This document shows positions 53,090-64,000 of a stretch of DNA of 64,000 nucleotides, in pieces; position 1 is the first letter of the stretch, and every line of letters begins with the position of its first letter. The notes under the pieces were generated by a model. That model saw only the letters and a list, made by a program, of their open reading frames with translations. It had not been told where the DNA came from and did not search any database. Both the position numbers and the translations under genes were made by a program. The stretch is from NCBI GenBank assembly GCA_947095585.1, contig OX352761.1:26751777-26815776 (forward strand). The letters run 5' to 3'. The stretch is from Nephrocerus scutellatus. Lineage: Eukaryota > Arthropoda > Insecta > Diptera > Pipunculidae.

Positions 53090-54560
53090 TAGAAGATGAC
53101 TCAAAGGACTTTCTGAGCAGGATCCTCTTCGCTCATGCGAGCTAGGTGTCCCGCCCACCGGAGCCTACCGAGCTAAATTTTATTCACGATGTCGACATCG
53201 CGGAAACGCTCGTAGACCTCATCATTATAAAGTCGCCGGAATCGTTCTTCCTCAAATACTTCTTCCTCTCGAACGCGGCTAAGAGGTCAGAATGCTTTTT
53301 GCTAAGCACCCACTACTTGAATTGAGGGACCAATGTTGGATCTTCTACTCGCAGACGTGCCACCATGTACTTTGTTTTGCTCTCTTTTATGTGCAGCCCC
53401 AGATTTCGTGTCACCTGCTCGATCTGGATGAAAACTTCCTGTACAGCTCTTCGGTTTCTACCAAAGATGTCAATATCGTCTGCGTAAGCCAGTATCTGAA
53501 TGGACTTATAGAGGATTGTTCCTCTCGCCGTTACGTCAGAGTGTCGGATCCTTTGTTCAACGCCAGGTTGAAGAGGACGCAGGCCAGTCCATCCCTTGTC
53601 GGAGTTATAGATGTTGAATGGGCTTGAAAGTGATCCGGATATTGTTACTTGTCTTATAACATTGGTCGTGGTCAACCTACATAGTCGTGTTAGTTAATTT
53701 GGGATGCCGAATTCTCTCATGGCTTTATAAAGTTCTACTATGGCTATGCTATCATAGGCAGCTTTAAAGTCTATAAAAAGATATATAGTGAGTTTTGAAA
53801 CTCTAGACATTTTTCCATCACCTGTCTAAGGGTGTAAATCTGATCAGTTACGTGGCTATCCTGTCTTGAAGGATAGAGGAGAAAATCTTATTAGCGGTAC
53901 GTTATACTACCATAATTGCTGCAGGTTGTGATATCTCCTTTCTTATGTATGGGGCACAGGATGCATCTTCGTCAGTCTTCTGGCATTGCTTCTTCCTCCC
54001 ATACTTGCACTATTAATTCATGAATTGCTTGGTGTATTGCGTGGCCTCCTGTTTTAATTAGCTCCGCTGGGACACCATCAGATCCCGGAACTTCCGCGCC
54101 TGGTGCGGTCCTCGCTCTCTAGTTCACGGACGAGATTCTTCTCCCAGGCTGCTTTCTTTCGCCGGTGAACTGTTTTTTCATATCTTCTGAGCTCATTCAT
54201 CTATTCATCTTCGCGTGCCCGAGTTCTATGAGATTGTTGCATTGCGCTATACGCAACATGCTTACATTCGTAATCGAACCAGTCGTTCCGATCTCTACGA
54301 CTACTGCCTAAGATGGAGTCAGCAGTACTAATGACAGTATTCTTAGGGCGTGTCCATTTCTCTTCTAGGCCCGGCATCTCAGCCCCAGAACTTACTCTTC
54401 CTGTATTTAGGGCGAGTCCTATCGCTTGACCGTAGTTGTTTCTGGTCTCTTCGTTGCGAAGGGCAGCCGTGTTGACTCGAATCTGATTCGCGGATTCTGT
54501 CTTTCTTGATGATGCAATCGAAACACGCCACACAGTTCTCTATTATTTGGTAATAATCGC
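53090..54560 (-). mobile_element. RTE-like LINE copy F (RT to endonuclease end)
   Basis: Minus frames: 54533-54201 reads IASSRKTESANQIRVNTAALRNEETRNNYGQAI (endonuclease-RT linker). 53675-53313 reads SSPFNIYNSDKGWTGLRP...LQPGVEQRIRHSDVTARGTILYKSIQILAYADDIDIFGRN, containing the catalytic YADD. Frame breaks throughout. This is the only copy here with the polymerase active site clearly readable. Confidence 0.7.
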
Positions 54561-54640
54561 CCAAATATCTGTTTTTGAAGTCGGGCTATTTTAAAGTATT
54601 TTCTTTTTTCCACGCTTCACATGCTCCACACGCACCATTA
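54541..54640 (+). repeat. Copy of the CACGCG-region repeat
   Basis: Matches 13830-13930 (taataatcgcc-aaatatctg, attttcttttttccacgc). Confidence 0.6.
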
Positions 54641-54815
54641 GTAGGAGTGAAATGGATACTGCTCTGAAAGTCCGTTGCAGTATGATTTGTGGGATATGAG
54701 AAAGACGCAGGTGTGGAAAATGAGAAATACGCAGACCAGGCTTTCGCTGGAAAGACAACTTAGACCAGGCCAGGTTCGGTGGAGAGAAATTTGGTGATGA
54801 TGATTCTTGCGCTTT
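54641..54815 (+). mobile_element. LINE 3' scrap ending in gatgatgatt
   Basis: A short plus-strand segment ends ggtggagagaaatttggtgatgatgatt, matching the 3' ends of the RTE-like copies. Confidence 0.45.
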
Positions 54816-55039
54816 ATATTTTTAGCTAAAGTCTTTAATACATCCTGATATTGATGCTACTAGAAGATAAGCATTAAAAATCTTTTCGCCCGCCAGAAGT
54901 TAGTTAGTAAGCAATTATTTTTGTTATTTCAAAATTGGAAAAAGGTTGTCTTTTATTTTTTGAAAAAGCCTCCCTTATAAATTTTTAAATAGAAGCTGCT
55001 TTGCAAAGACATCTCCACCCTTCGTGTGGAATGTCAAGG

Positions 55040-55325
55040 GCCCAGCCCATAGAATGCGTCGCGTCAGTAGCGTCGACGTATTCTTTGACGTTGCCGTATT
55101 TAACGCAGAGGTTACACAATGAATATGTTTTCGTCGTACAGGCAAACAAAAACAAATACCAAAATAAACTTCAAACTACCTTGAGAGAGAACTGTCAAAG
55201 CATATGCCGGAGAGAAAATTTGAAAGTTGTTCAACTTTTTGCGTCGATTCTGTCACATGCTTTTCTTATGGGACACTTCCCATATATATATTTCGTCGAT
55301 CTGTCAGTTTTATACGTCGCATAAA
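55040..55325 (+). repeat. Diverged copy of the 13600-13830 repeat
   Basis: Shares agagaactgtca-agcatatgccggagag, caactttttgcg and the gtcgacctgtc-like end. ORFs over it are probably spurious. Confidence 0.5.
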
Positions 55326-57205
55326 AGTCATGAAAAATTTCCAGCGCATTCATTCGTGCAGGCGTTTCCGCTAAGGACATTTGAATGATGATGTCTCCAT
55401 AATTAATGGCATTGATGGTACTTATACTCGAAGTATCTCCTTTTGATATTTCAAACAAAAAATATTTTACTTAAAAAAAGAAAAAAGGGCGTTCTTAATT
55501 AAAATCCATTAGTAACTAACTCTTTTCTATGTAAGGTAGGCGTGAGGCTAATAACTCCGCACAGAGACATCGGTTGTATAGCCAAAAATGAACGTTCACC
55601 TGTAGATCAGTCAGAGAAGTATGATCTTATACCATATCATCATAAACATCCCGATTAGTTAGCGTGCTGGATGACTGATTCGGGTTATCATACACATTGT
55701 GTTAATACATAATAATTGCCGTGTAGTGCCGCCATTAGACTGCATCGTGACTGTGGCTGTTGGAATGTATGTTTGAGATACCATCGTCAAATGCGCCTGT
55801 CATGCGTACACCAATAATATTTGATGACTTACCAGGCAACTACCAATATTTATGCACAGAACGCAACATTTCTCCACACACATTCGCATCGAAATTACAC
55901 CACAACGAAATAATAATAAAATGGGAAATTTTACTAACGTTTCTACCTGGGTACTGGGTTTGAAGACGAACACAAAGATGGGAAAACGAATTCAAATAAA
56001 ATGAAAATAGTGAAAAGCTTCCCAGGAGCGTTTTCCGCAAAAATAAGATAACAAAACAAGAAACTTCCAATGGCATGCAATACTCGTAGATCGACGAATT
56101 GGGCTGAGGATGGGAAACAGACTGACTCAGGCCAAACAATTTGCAACTTGGATACGGACTGTATAAACGCGAAAATTAACGAAATTTTACGCTCCCTGCA
56201 CACTCCACTATCCAATCTTGTGGACGGCTGCTCTTTGCGTCTGCCTGTGATAATTTGAGAACAACTATTGATCGTGTGATGTACGGGTAGTAGTAATCGC
56301 CCTCGACGTTTGTCCGCTATAGCAGTATGCAAGTCGAATGTGCAATCTTCCCATAAGCTTCCTTTTAAGGAGAGACTGAGGCACTGGCAACCAAAAGCCG
56401 CTGTAGCAAAGATGAACACAAGAAGAACGGCAAAGTGCTGGAGTATAACTATGTATATACAACAACAACGATAACAACATAAAAAAAGATGACACCATGG
56501 CCGTGGTTCACCGTGATTGGAATGATGATGATGATTGGCGAAAGTAAAAGTAAGCACCAGCTCCTGCCTGCCTGAGTTTCAGAGCCGGTCGCATCGCAGA
56601 AGTACAGAGCAACAAGTTGCCATTTCATGATGTGGTCAGGGCCTGATGTAGTATATTCGTGTTGCATGAAATTTGGAAAAAATTCCCTCGGCCATATTAT
56701 TACGTCGTCGCCGGTGTCTTTACCCAAGGCAGGCATACGAGTACATATACACGCTGGCTATACGCTTCGCGTCTGTAGTCTATTGAGATACGGTACTTCC
56801 TGCTCGACGATGCATAAAAAACTTTATTACACAATCAGTGAAAGATGCACACGAGTGTTATCAACAATTTCTCTTCTTCGCAATGCAATACGATTTCTTC
56901 GTCTATTTAATGAAAAGTGGTTTTCCTAATGAAAAGGAACGCTTCAAGACTGGACCTCTTAATACTTAGTTTAATTAATTTTATTATTTAGAAAATTTAC
57001 AGCATATGCTAACAAATCTAGGTATCGTTATTTTTTACCCACAAATTTCAAGAGAACATACTTATGGAAACCGAGACTATTTTAAATGCGCTTATATTAA
57101 CCTGCCTAAGTCTGTCGGTTTATATGTCATTCTATCACTCTTTTTTTCATTCTAATGCTGTGATTTGTGAGAGAGTCTCGCACGCTTTTTTGTGGACGAC
57201 TTTTC
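55326..57205. other. Unassigned intergenic region with longer open frames
   Basis: Less AT-rich than its surroundings (55900-56800). The longest frame is a 204-codon minus ORF (56557-55943) and another is at 56736-56449. They are rich in His/Cys/Val repeats from microsatellite-like DNA, have no domain, and look like chance. Also a 75-codon minus ORF at 55458-55231. It could be regulatory DNA or a non-coding transcript; nothing specific supports this. Confidence 0.3.
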
Positions 57206-57209
57206 GGGA

Positions 57210-58396
57210 GCGGTTCTTGAGGAGTGTTCTTGTTTGGTCTTGAGGTGAGTGTTGTGGGGTTTAAGGGGTTCTTGAGGTGGTCTTGAGGGGATCTTAAGGT
57301 GGATTTAACATGGTCCTAAGAAGGATCTTGAGGGGGATTTAAGGTGTTATTGAGAGCGTCTTGAGATAGTCTTAAGGGGGTATTGAGTGGGGTCTTAAGG
57401 GGGATCTTGTGTGGGGTACTTAGGTGGGTATTTATGGGGTCTTGAGTGTTTCTTAAGGGGTCTTGGGGTGGTCTTGAGGGGGATTTGATGGCAACTTGAA
57501 GGAGTTTTGGGAGGAGGTTTTAAGGGGGTCTTGAGGAGAGTCTTGAGGTGTTCTTGAGGGGTTCTTGAGGGAGTCATAAGTAGGTCCTGAGGAAGGTTTG
57601 ATGGGGTATTGAGGTTGTTTTAAGAGAGTCTTGAGTTGGGTCTTCTTAAGGGAGTCTTAAGGGGGGTTGAGGGGTTTTTAAGGTGTCTTCTTGGGGTCCT
57701 TTGGTGGATCTAAAAGAGGGTCTTGGGCTGGTCTCGAAGGGGTCTTAGGGTGGTTTGATTATGGTCTTGAGAGGGTTTTGAGAGGATCTTGAGTGTAATC
57801 TTTAGTGGGTTTTGAGCAGTCTTAAGAAGGTTTCGAGGCGTTCTTGAGGGGGGTTTAAGGTCGCCTTTGGAGGGTCTTAAGGGGTTTTAATGAGGTCATA
57901 AAAGTGTTTTAAGAGGATCTTGAAAAGGGATCGTGAGGGGGTTTGAGAGGGTGGATCATGATGTGGTTTTGATAGGGTGTTTAGTGAGTTCTTAAGAGGG
58001 TCTTACGTGGATTTTAAGGTGTTATTGAATGGGTTTTTAGAGGGTATTAGTCAGGTCTTGAGGAGATCTTAAGGGGGTCTATATGGGATTTCTTGAGGGG
58101 TCTTTCGGAGCCCTTGAATGGGGTCTTTAGTAAGGTGTTTAGGTGGTATAGAGTGGGGCTTAGGGGGTTTTGAGAGAGTTGTTAGTGGAGTCTTAGGGGA
58201 GTCTTGACGGAGGTCTTGAGAGGCTTTTAAGAGGTTCTTTAGTGGGCCTTGAGGTGTATTTTTGGGGTCTTGAGTTGGTTTTGAGCGGTCTTTTGAGAGG
58301 GTTTTGAGATGATATTTAGTAGGGTCTTGAGGTGGTTTTAAGGGAACGCTTAAGTCGTCTTAAGGTGGTCTCGAGGGGGCTTTAGAGGGTCTTGAG
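57210..58396 (+). repeat. 1.2-kb G/T-rich degenerate minisatellite (GGTCTTGAGGGG)
   Basis: Dozens of imperfect repeats of gg-(t)-tcttgagg(g), 12-20 bp each, all on the same strand; almost no C on the plus strand apart from the C of TCTT. The minus-strand 60-codon ORF (57395-57577; Pro/Lys-rich) is just this repeat read in frame. Confidence 0.85.
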
Positions 58397-58399
58397 TCG

Positions 58400-59015
58400 A
58401 GTATAGCAGCTAATAAATGCATAGAACCAGAAGCACGGGAAAGGTTGCCTGCAAGTCTGTTAATGTTCTCCAAAACAGACACAAGCTGGTCGTCCAATCT
58501 CTACGTTCATACAGATTCGAGACTTGGAAGCTTAGAAAAAAATATTCTAAACTCTTAGTGCAATCCTACGAAGAAGGAAGGACGGACGATTCAAAAGATT
58601 CTAAAATTATGTGTTCTATACATCTAGATCGGCGGTCAGTCAGCGGAATAAAACGTAGTATTTATTCACATTCAGTATCTATTCTGACCGGTGAAAGTGC
58701 GGAAGGCCGCAGGTCATTTTCGCCCAATAAAGAAAAGGCTGAATGATAGATCCCTTCAAAGTAAGGTTGGCGCAAATCTAAGAAATAGCCCGTCGCACAA
58801 ACTTCTTTAGGGAACCGCCTCCGAACTATAGGTGAACCACGACGACGACCACACGATTTAAGAACGCATGGAACGTATACTCTTTATATACAGCAGCTAG
58901 CATTTAATAGAAAGCTGAAATAACAGCAATCTAATAGATGCGGTGGACGGCGAAGAAAGTATTACCAAAATAAGAATATGACATATACCACATGTCATGC
59001 AAGACATCCTGTGCT
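58400..59015 (+). mobile_element. RTE-like LINE copy H (C-terminal scrap then 5' scrap)
   Basis: 58417-58746 has RFETWKLRKKYSKLL (the SETWVLSKK region). From 58741 the sequence cccttcaaagtaaggttggc and cgatttaagaacgcatggaacgta matches the 5' part of copy A. The order is opposite to the natural element, so this is two scraps or a head-to-tail junction. It starts where the minisatellite ends. Confidence 0.55.
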
Positions 59016-59089
59016 CGTGTTGGACTAACTAGTCGCCAAAACAAGAAAAAAAAAGAGTGAGAGAGAAAAAGCTTCTTGATGTTCTTCTG

Positions 59090-59160
59090 GAATTCGGATT
59101 TCGAACCGCTCGGTTAGTAGTCCAACGCACTAACCATTGGCCAGGGCATCCACTCGTCTT
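59090..59160 (-). mobile_element. tRNA-like SINE head, isolated
   Basis: Minus strand TGGCCAATGG (box A) and GGTTCGAAATCC (box B), about 45 bp apart. The arms do not fold as a tRNA, and no body is identified. Confidence 0.4.
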
Positions 59161-59309
59161 TATTTGCCATTTAATCATAGAAAATTACACGCTTCAAGAA
59201 CATTTCCAAATCAAATTTTTTTATCAAAGTTCGCGTTCGATTGCGACCATTTTACATGCGCTAACTTCAATCTTCGGTCGTCGTACTCGTATTATCACGA
59301 ACAATTGAA

Positions 59310-60618
59310 CGTCTGAAGGACGATTTTGGTCGCAAAAGCGAGTCGGAAAGTGAAAAGTGACTATAGTGAGTTCGTATACGTACGAGGTGTATAGCATAAA
59401 ATTTTATTGTTGTGTGATGCGTTTTATTTCTTAAGGTAGTGTAACTTTAATGACAGAATCTAGTACAAAAATTGTTGCTTTTTGCGAATCGGTTCGTTCC
59501 TTCCCCAACCCGACTCACATCTCGCCCACTCGTGACTAGGCGAGGGGGCCGATTATGTATCTGTCGTACTTCCACCTTCGATTTACGACAAGACGAAATC
59601 CTCAAAGTCTTAATTTCGACATATCGCAGTTATGTAAGCATGTACGACAAAAATTTGTTCGAACTGAAACTATTGCCCGATAGCGCCATTTCGAATGTAT
59701 ATTTTTTGTTGTTTTCGAATATTTAAAAATATTTATATTTTTTTATATAAAACTAATATTTTTATTAATTAAATTTAATATTCTATCTATGCAACGAAAT
59801 TTAGATTGAAAAAATTACAAATATGTAGTTACTAAAAAAACGCCAAAAGGTCGGCGCTACTCTCTACTCCATTTCAAGTATTTTTTTTATTTAATTTTAT
59901 AAATAACATTAAAAAAATTAAAAATGTTTACTTAAAAGTTACTCACGCATTTTATTTCATACAGAAATAATCATTTTAATTACATTTATTTCCCAGTCGA
60001 AACAACTGAACTGAAACAACAACAATTCAGTCGAAATGTGTTTGTAACATAAAAGCCTTTTTGTTTTACTTTTAAGTACAGTAATCATGATATTTTCGAA
60101 CTCTAGATTTTTGCAGATTTACCCATTACCGTATCTCCTAAGTCAGAAAAAGCAAAAATAAAAAAATCTCTGTCTGTCTGTCTGTACGTGTCCACTCTAA
60201 CCCCCAGACGTCTGAAATGAAAATGAAAGTGGGATGAAAATTCATATTTAAGCTTTTTACATAAATTGTGCCAGACGGAAATCTGACAACCAGAAGTGAC
60301 AGTTTACTTAGACAGTTTTTCAATTTTTTGCAAATAAATTAAAAAGTATAGCACTTAGGAGGAGAAATCTTTTAAGTGCAAAAAAAATTCAAACAAAAAA
60401 AAATTTAAAAAAAAAATAATATTATACATTTACTAAAGATTCCGGCCCCGTCCGTAAAAGAAACTTTCTATTGGAACTATTTTTTTAAAAATATAGTCCG
60501 TTCCAAAAATGTTAACAGCAGCACTGCTCTTGAGAAAAGAAAAAAACCAAGTTATGCTCTTGCGTCAGAAAATTATACTAATGTCGTTTTTTTTTCTCTG
60601 GGATCTAGTTCAGATTTT
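59310..60618. other. AT-rich, no gene recognised
   Basis: Contains a gtctgtctgtctg microsatellite at about 60170-60185 and many poly-A/T runs. Nothing coding. Confidence 0.3.
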
Positions 60619-60990
60619 GAACACGAAAAGCAAGAATCTTTTGTTTACATATGTCGTTTTTTGTTTGTTTTAGAAATCTGCGCTGGAACTTCTCGAAAAA
60701 ACGAACACGAAAGCCGAGAATCTTTTGTTTACTTATGCCGGTTTTTTTTCGTAAAACTCTGCCCCAGTTTTTTTTTTGCTGTCAAGTTGTTCGTTTCCCC
60801 TTCAAAACGACTGTACCGTAGAGCTAAGCTAAACAGATCTGTATATTTTGGGAGATTAACCCCTCATTATACTAGCACAGCAACAACACACACAACAAAA
60901 AATGTAAACAAAAGATTTTCGCCTTTCGTGTTCGATTTCCCTTTTGAAAAATTCTGGGGTAGAGTTTTTATGAAAAAAAATTAACATTAG
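60619..60990. repeat. Direct and inverted repeat cluster
   Basis: A ~45-bp sequence (gaacacgaaa-gc-agaatcttttgtttac) occurs at 60619-60662, 60701-60748 and, inverted, near 60903-60935. The outer inverted pair continues into ctctgccccag / ctggggtagag, so 60701-60985 is a diverged foldback of ~280 bp. Probably a small non-autonomous element. Confidence 0.6.
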
Positions 60991-61109
60991 TTTTGTTGCA
61001 TGTAACTAGTTGTGCAGTTACTGAAAAGAGGGGTCAATCTCAAAAAATATCTAGATCTGTTAGAGGGGAAATCCGATATACCATGAGAAATACTTTTGTT
61101 GTTTTCTGG

Positions 61110-61165
61110 GATTCAGACTACGAACCCCATGCACTTAACCACTGAGCTACGGCGCTCACATAATG
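61110..61165 (-). mobile_element. tRNA-like SINE head, isolated
   Basis: Minus strand TAGCTCAGTGG (box A) followed by GGGGTTCGTAGTC (box B-like). No paired acceptor stem, so a tRNA gene is not supported. Confidence 0.4.
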
Positions 61166-61632
61166 TAACTGAAATAAATAAAATTTAAAGTGATAGCGAA
61201 TTAATACAATTTCCCATCCAGGCGCTATTAACATTGAATTACATTGAATTACATAACATAAAACAATCTACGCGCTTGCGCATTTTTCCCTATCGTTTAA
61301 TTTCAAAAATATTACCCTTCTTAATAAGAGGTATCTATAGGTTATTAAAAACACAAGAAAACAAAATACATAATAAAAACGCTCCTACTAATACACAGCA
61401 GAGAAGAAAGTTTTCTTATTTTAAACGTGCGTAAATACAAGTATGTACAAGTACATCAAACAAAATCCCACCAGTGGAGATGGAGAATCATCCTTAGCTA
61501 ATAGCAAATCAGCTTTAATTAAATGGAAAGTTTTTTTTCACACGCCCATAGACGAAAGTGACTGTTTCGTACGCTATAAACTAGCCTCGAAAGTAGCCCA
61601 TAACAACACTAGTTATGTTATGATATAAACGT

Positions 61633-61862
61633 CTTTTGTTATTTACTACAATCTCAGCGAACACATTGCGCATGAGCAAGAATTCTCTTTTGTTTGTCGT
61701 TTGTGATTTCTGCTTCTCTCTCGATTTAGCAGAAAAACCGGTTTGGACGCGTGAAAAATTCATTTCTTTGTTATTTACTGCAGTCACAGCGAACACACGT
61801 TCTCACATTTCTGCTTCTCTCTCTCGATTTAGCAGAAAAACCGGTTTGGACGCGTGAAAAAT
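61633..61862. repeat. Tandem duplication (about 133 and 97 bp)
   Basis: Two copies of ctttgttatttact(a/g)c...cagcgaacacac...tttctgcttctctctc...gcagaaaaaccgg followed by tttggacgcgtgaaaaat. The second lacks an internal ~35 bp. Within each copy tttctgct...agcagaaa can form a hairpin. Confidence 0.75.
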
Positions 61863-62830
61863 AGCGTACATGACTTGCAGAAAAGTGCTCATCGACTCCA
61901 CTTTCCTTGCTCGTTCTGTAATATACTATTTTCACATTCTTTGACGATTATACGACATGACGACCTATAGACAGCAACGACTGCAGCCACTTAGCCTTTG
62001 AACTTTTTCCACCTTTACATTTCATGTTTCTGTTCAAATAAATACAATTCAATGTTTTGTGTTGGGACAAAATGTCGACGCATCTATTTGGTACATATAT
62101 TGTGTGATGCACGAAGCAATACATTGTTAAAAGTAGGATAGGATATGCAGTGAGATCAAATGCCGATTTCTGCGCGCACCTTTTAAAAGAAAATAAAGAT
62201 CTAAATGCTTTTGTTAGTGCTCGATTACAGGTTTCCATTATACTCTGATATTTTATGGCAATGACTGTGACTGTGGGGATAAACTAAGGAAGGTGAGAAC
62301 CAAGTTTGACCGTACACTCAGCTCAGGTTTCAGTTTTATTTTCTGTTACAATTTCAAACAATAGGAAGGCTAGTCAGAGTCAGAAAGAAGATAAAAGAAA
62401 CGCTGTCAACGTAGTAAAACGAGGTAAACATAATATCCATATCCATATGCACGAAACAGTTTACGAATTTTTGTATCTACTCTTGACAAAAGGTTTCAAT
62501 TATTAATATACTTCGCTCACATCAACAACAAACCAAACAAAAATATGAACTAAAATAACATTCCGGATGAAAAAAGTTTTCCGTTTGAAATATCCGTAGT
62601 TTCCTCTTTTGGGCCTTAATTAAATATCAAAATTATTATTATGCCAATATTTATTATTTTTTTGCAGTTAATCTAAAATCCAGATAGTGGCTTAAGTATG
62701 AAAAAACCTTCCGTTTAAAATCAGAATTTAATCTGCATCAACTGCAATAAATATAAATATGCTGTATTGCTTTGGCTAATCCAGCTTGGCTTACAACAAC
62801 AATCGCATAAGCAAACATAAAGCTGAAAAT

Positions 62831-62974
62831 AAATCCTAAAAGTTTTTAGGATTTATAACTAAAGCCATTTTTTAGTTATAGCGCTCACCGTAAGGCGGTG
62901 TTTTGTTTAACACCAAAAGCTGTTGCTTTGTATAGCTAAGCCGGCTTTGCCAAAGCAACGCAGCAATTTGCTGC
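62831..62974. repeat. Cluster of six consecutive short palindromes/hairpins
   Basis: (1) 62831-62854, 11-bp arms, 2-nt loop. (2) 62854-62880, 10-bp arms TATAACTAAA. (3) 62886-62900, 5-bp arms CACCG. (4) 62897-62914, 6-bp arms GGTGTT. (5) 62922-62959, 9-bp arms GTTGCTTTG, with a perfect 10-nt palindrome AAGCCGGCTT inside its loop. (6) 62960-62974, 7-bp arms GCAGCAA. Nearly every base in 144 bp is in one of these. No coding frame. Confidence 0.85.
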
Positions 62975-63099
62975 AATTTATATGGGTAGTTATACTAAAT
63001 CAACAGTTTCGAGTAGGTTCGATTATTTGATTCCATTAATTACAAAAAAGAACCATCTAGCAAATACCAGAACATTCTAGCATAATTATATATCAAATA

Positions 63100-63620
63100 A
63101 AAAACAATATAAAAGAATAAAAATAAACGGTGTTGTAAGTTAAGTTTTAAAAACACGTGTCCCGCATTGAGAATAGATATATTGTTTAGTACATTAATAT
63201 TAAGTAACATTAATATTTTAAACGTTTTTATTAGCTCGCTTTCGTGTATGTCTCTCTGTGCGGGTGGAATTTTGTAATTGTTTTTAAACTAACTTCCCAT
63301 TTACCTAGAGCCCTTAAACATAGCTTAGAACTGAACGAACATTGACAAATCACAAAAAAGGACAACAAATCGCAAAAAAAAAAATACTTCAACGCGAGCT
63401 GGCAATTTGTTTCAGATCAAAGCAAACTACTACGCGCAATACTGGTTGTAAACGTTTTAAGTTAAAAATAAATTTTTATTAGCTAACATGTTAATTGTAT
63501 TTGCTTAACATAACATGTTTCATCACTAATTTAAAAACAAAAAAAAATAATATAAAAGAATAAATATAAACTGTGTTGTAGGTTAAGTTTAAGACATTAA
63601 TATTAAAGTTACATTATAAT
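63100..63620. repeat. Diverged direct repeats, 440 bp apart
   Basis: 63100-63150 and 63541-63590 share aatataaaagaataaa and tgttgta-gttaagttt; both are followed by cattaatattaa-gt-acatta. Suggests a decayed segmental duplication or two LTR-like ends. No coding frame between them. Confidence 0.45.
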
Positions 63621-63796
63621 TTTAACTGTATAACAGAACATGCTGTAATCACTAATTTAGTAAAATTACGTATTTTACCTATTTTAATGGAACACAATTA
63701 AATTTAAGAAATACATCAAAACTTACTTCACAGCACTTTGTGTAAAACTAAATAACTATTAACCAAACTAATAACTTTTTCGATATCTCGTCTCTA

Positions 63797-64000
63797 GCCC
63801 CACCTACCGGGTCAAAAAAAAGACGAACCAAAGGAGCACCAAACAAAAGATATGGTATGAATATGTCTTCGATACGTCAAGTGGATTAAGCGTGATGATG
63901 TCTCGATTCGAACGACATCTGCTCGGTCTAAAACAAACATAAACTTTTCGGAGCATCAAACGAAGATATGGTGTGAATATGACTTAGGCGTGATGACATA
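63797..64000. repeat. ~115-bp tandem repeat array, locus 2 (continues past the edge)
   Basis: Two units with anchors atggtatgaatatg at 63852 and atggtgtgaatatg at 63968 (spacing 116). Also cacctaccgggtc, gagcaccaaac and cgtcaagtggattaagcgtgat. Same unit as 20790-21250. The array runs off the right end. Confidence 0.75.

Noticed and set aside
55943..56557. 204-codon minus ORF
   Set aside because: His/Cys/Val runs from simple repeats, no domain, no splice or promoter support; kept only as an unassigned region.
57395..57577. Pro/Lys-rich 60-codon minus ORF
   Set aside because: It is the G/T minisatellite read on its opposite strand; low complexity from repeat periodicity.
57210..58396. Telomere-like repeat
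   Set aside because: Units are long, irregular and internal; no simple telomeric motif and no chromosome end evidence.
59090..59160. Possible tRNA gene
   Set aside because: Box A and B exist but acceptor and anticodon stems do not pair; better as a SINE head. The same applies to 22565-22640, 37138-37210 and 61110-61165.
63100..63620. Solo LTR pair
   Set aside because: The repeats are short and diverged, without TG...CA ends, primer site or coding sequence between them.

Overview
The window is nuclear DNA from an insect, most likely a higher fly and plausibly a tephritid fruit fly. The evidence is AT-rich sequence, short GT-AG introns, a fly-type cuticle-like gene with a tiny first exon, and a mobile-element load of BEL/Pao, mariner of the maT and rosa types, Helitron, RTE and Jockey-like elements, and tRNA-derived SINEs. 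Species assignment is inference. There is no bacterial-style operon, CRISPR array or rRNA.

Host genes are few. Positions 269-345 look like the last coding exon of a plus-strand gene entering from the left, followed by a long AT-rich 3' UTR. Converging on it is the main host gene, a ten-exon minus-strand gene (15211 down to 1888). I rebuilt it exon by exon with matching splice phases into a 635-residue SLC5-type sodium/solute symporter. Its 2.7, 2.1 and 6.2 kb introns are filled with transposon debris, while its other six introns are 53-124 bases. A second host gene (30488 to 29891, minus) encodes a 175-residue secreted glycine-rich protein of cuticle type. I found no convincing host gene from 46 to 64 kb.

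The rest is mostly mobile DNA. The centrepiece is a nearly intact BEL/Pao LTR retrotransposon at 37543-45953, with identical LTRs and one uninterrupted 2461-codon Gag-Pol-Env-like frame on the minus strand. Other elements are: a maT-like mariner with 198-bp inverted arms (7052-7987); two copies of another maT-like mariner, one internally deleted (21365-22283) and one frameshifted (25478-26707); a DD41D rosa-like mariner (50607-51902); a PIF/Harbinger derivative carrying only its MADF gene (33993-34633); a Helitron helicase remnant (19571-20640); a LINE with ORF1 fused in frame to its RT C-terminus and RNase H (47480-50400); about ten fragments of one RTE-like LINE; and several Jockey-like pieces.

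The repeats include a dispersed element built of ~120-bp units (seven loci), a ~115-bp tandem repeat at two sites 43 kb apart, a 1.2-kb G/T-rich minisatellite (57210-58396), and a run of six consecutive short palindromes (62831-62974). Mobile-element boundaries given without target-site duplications are approximate (tens of bases). All family names come from reading motifs, not from database searches.
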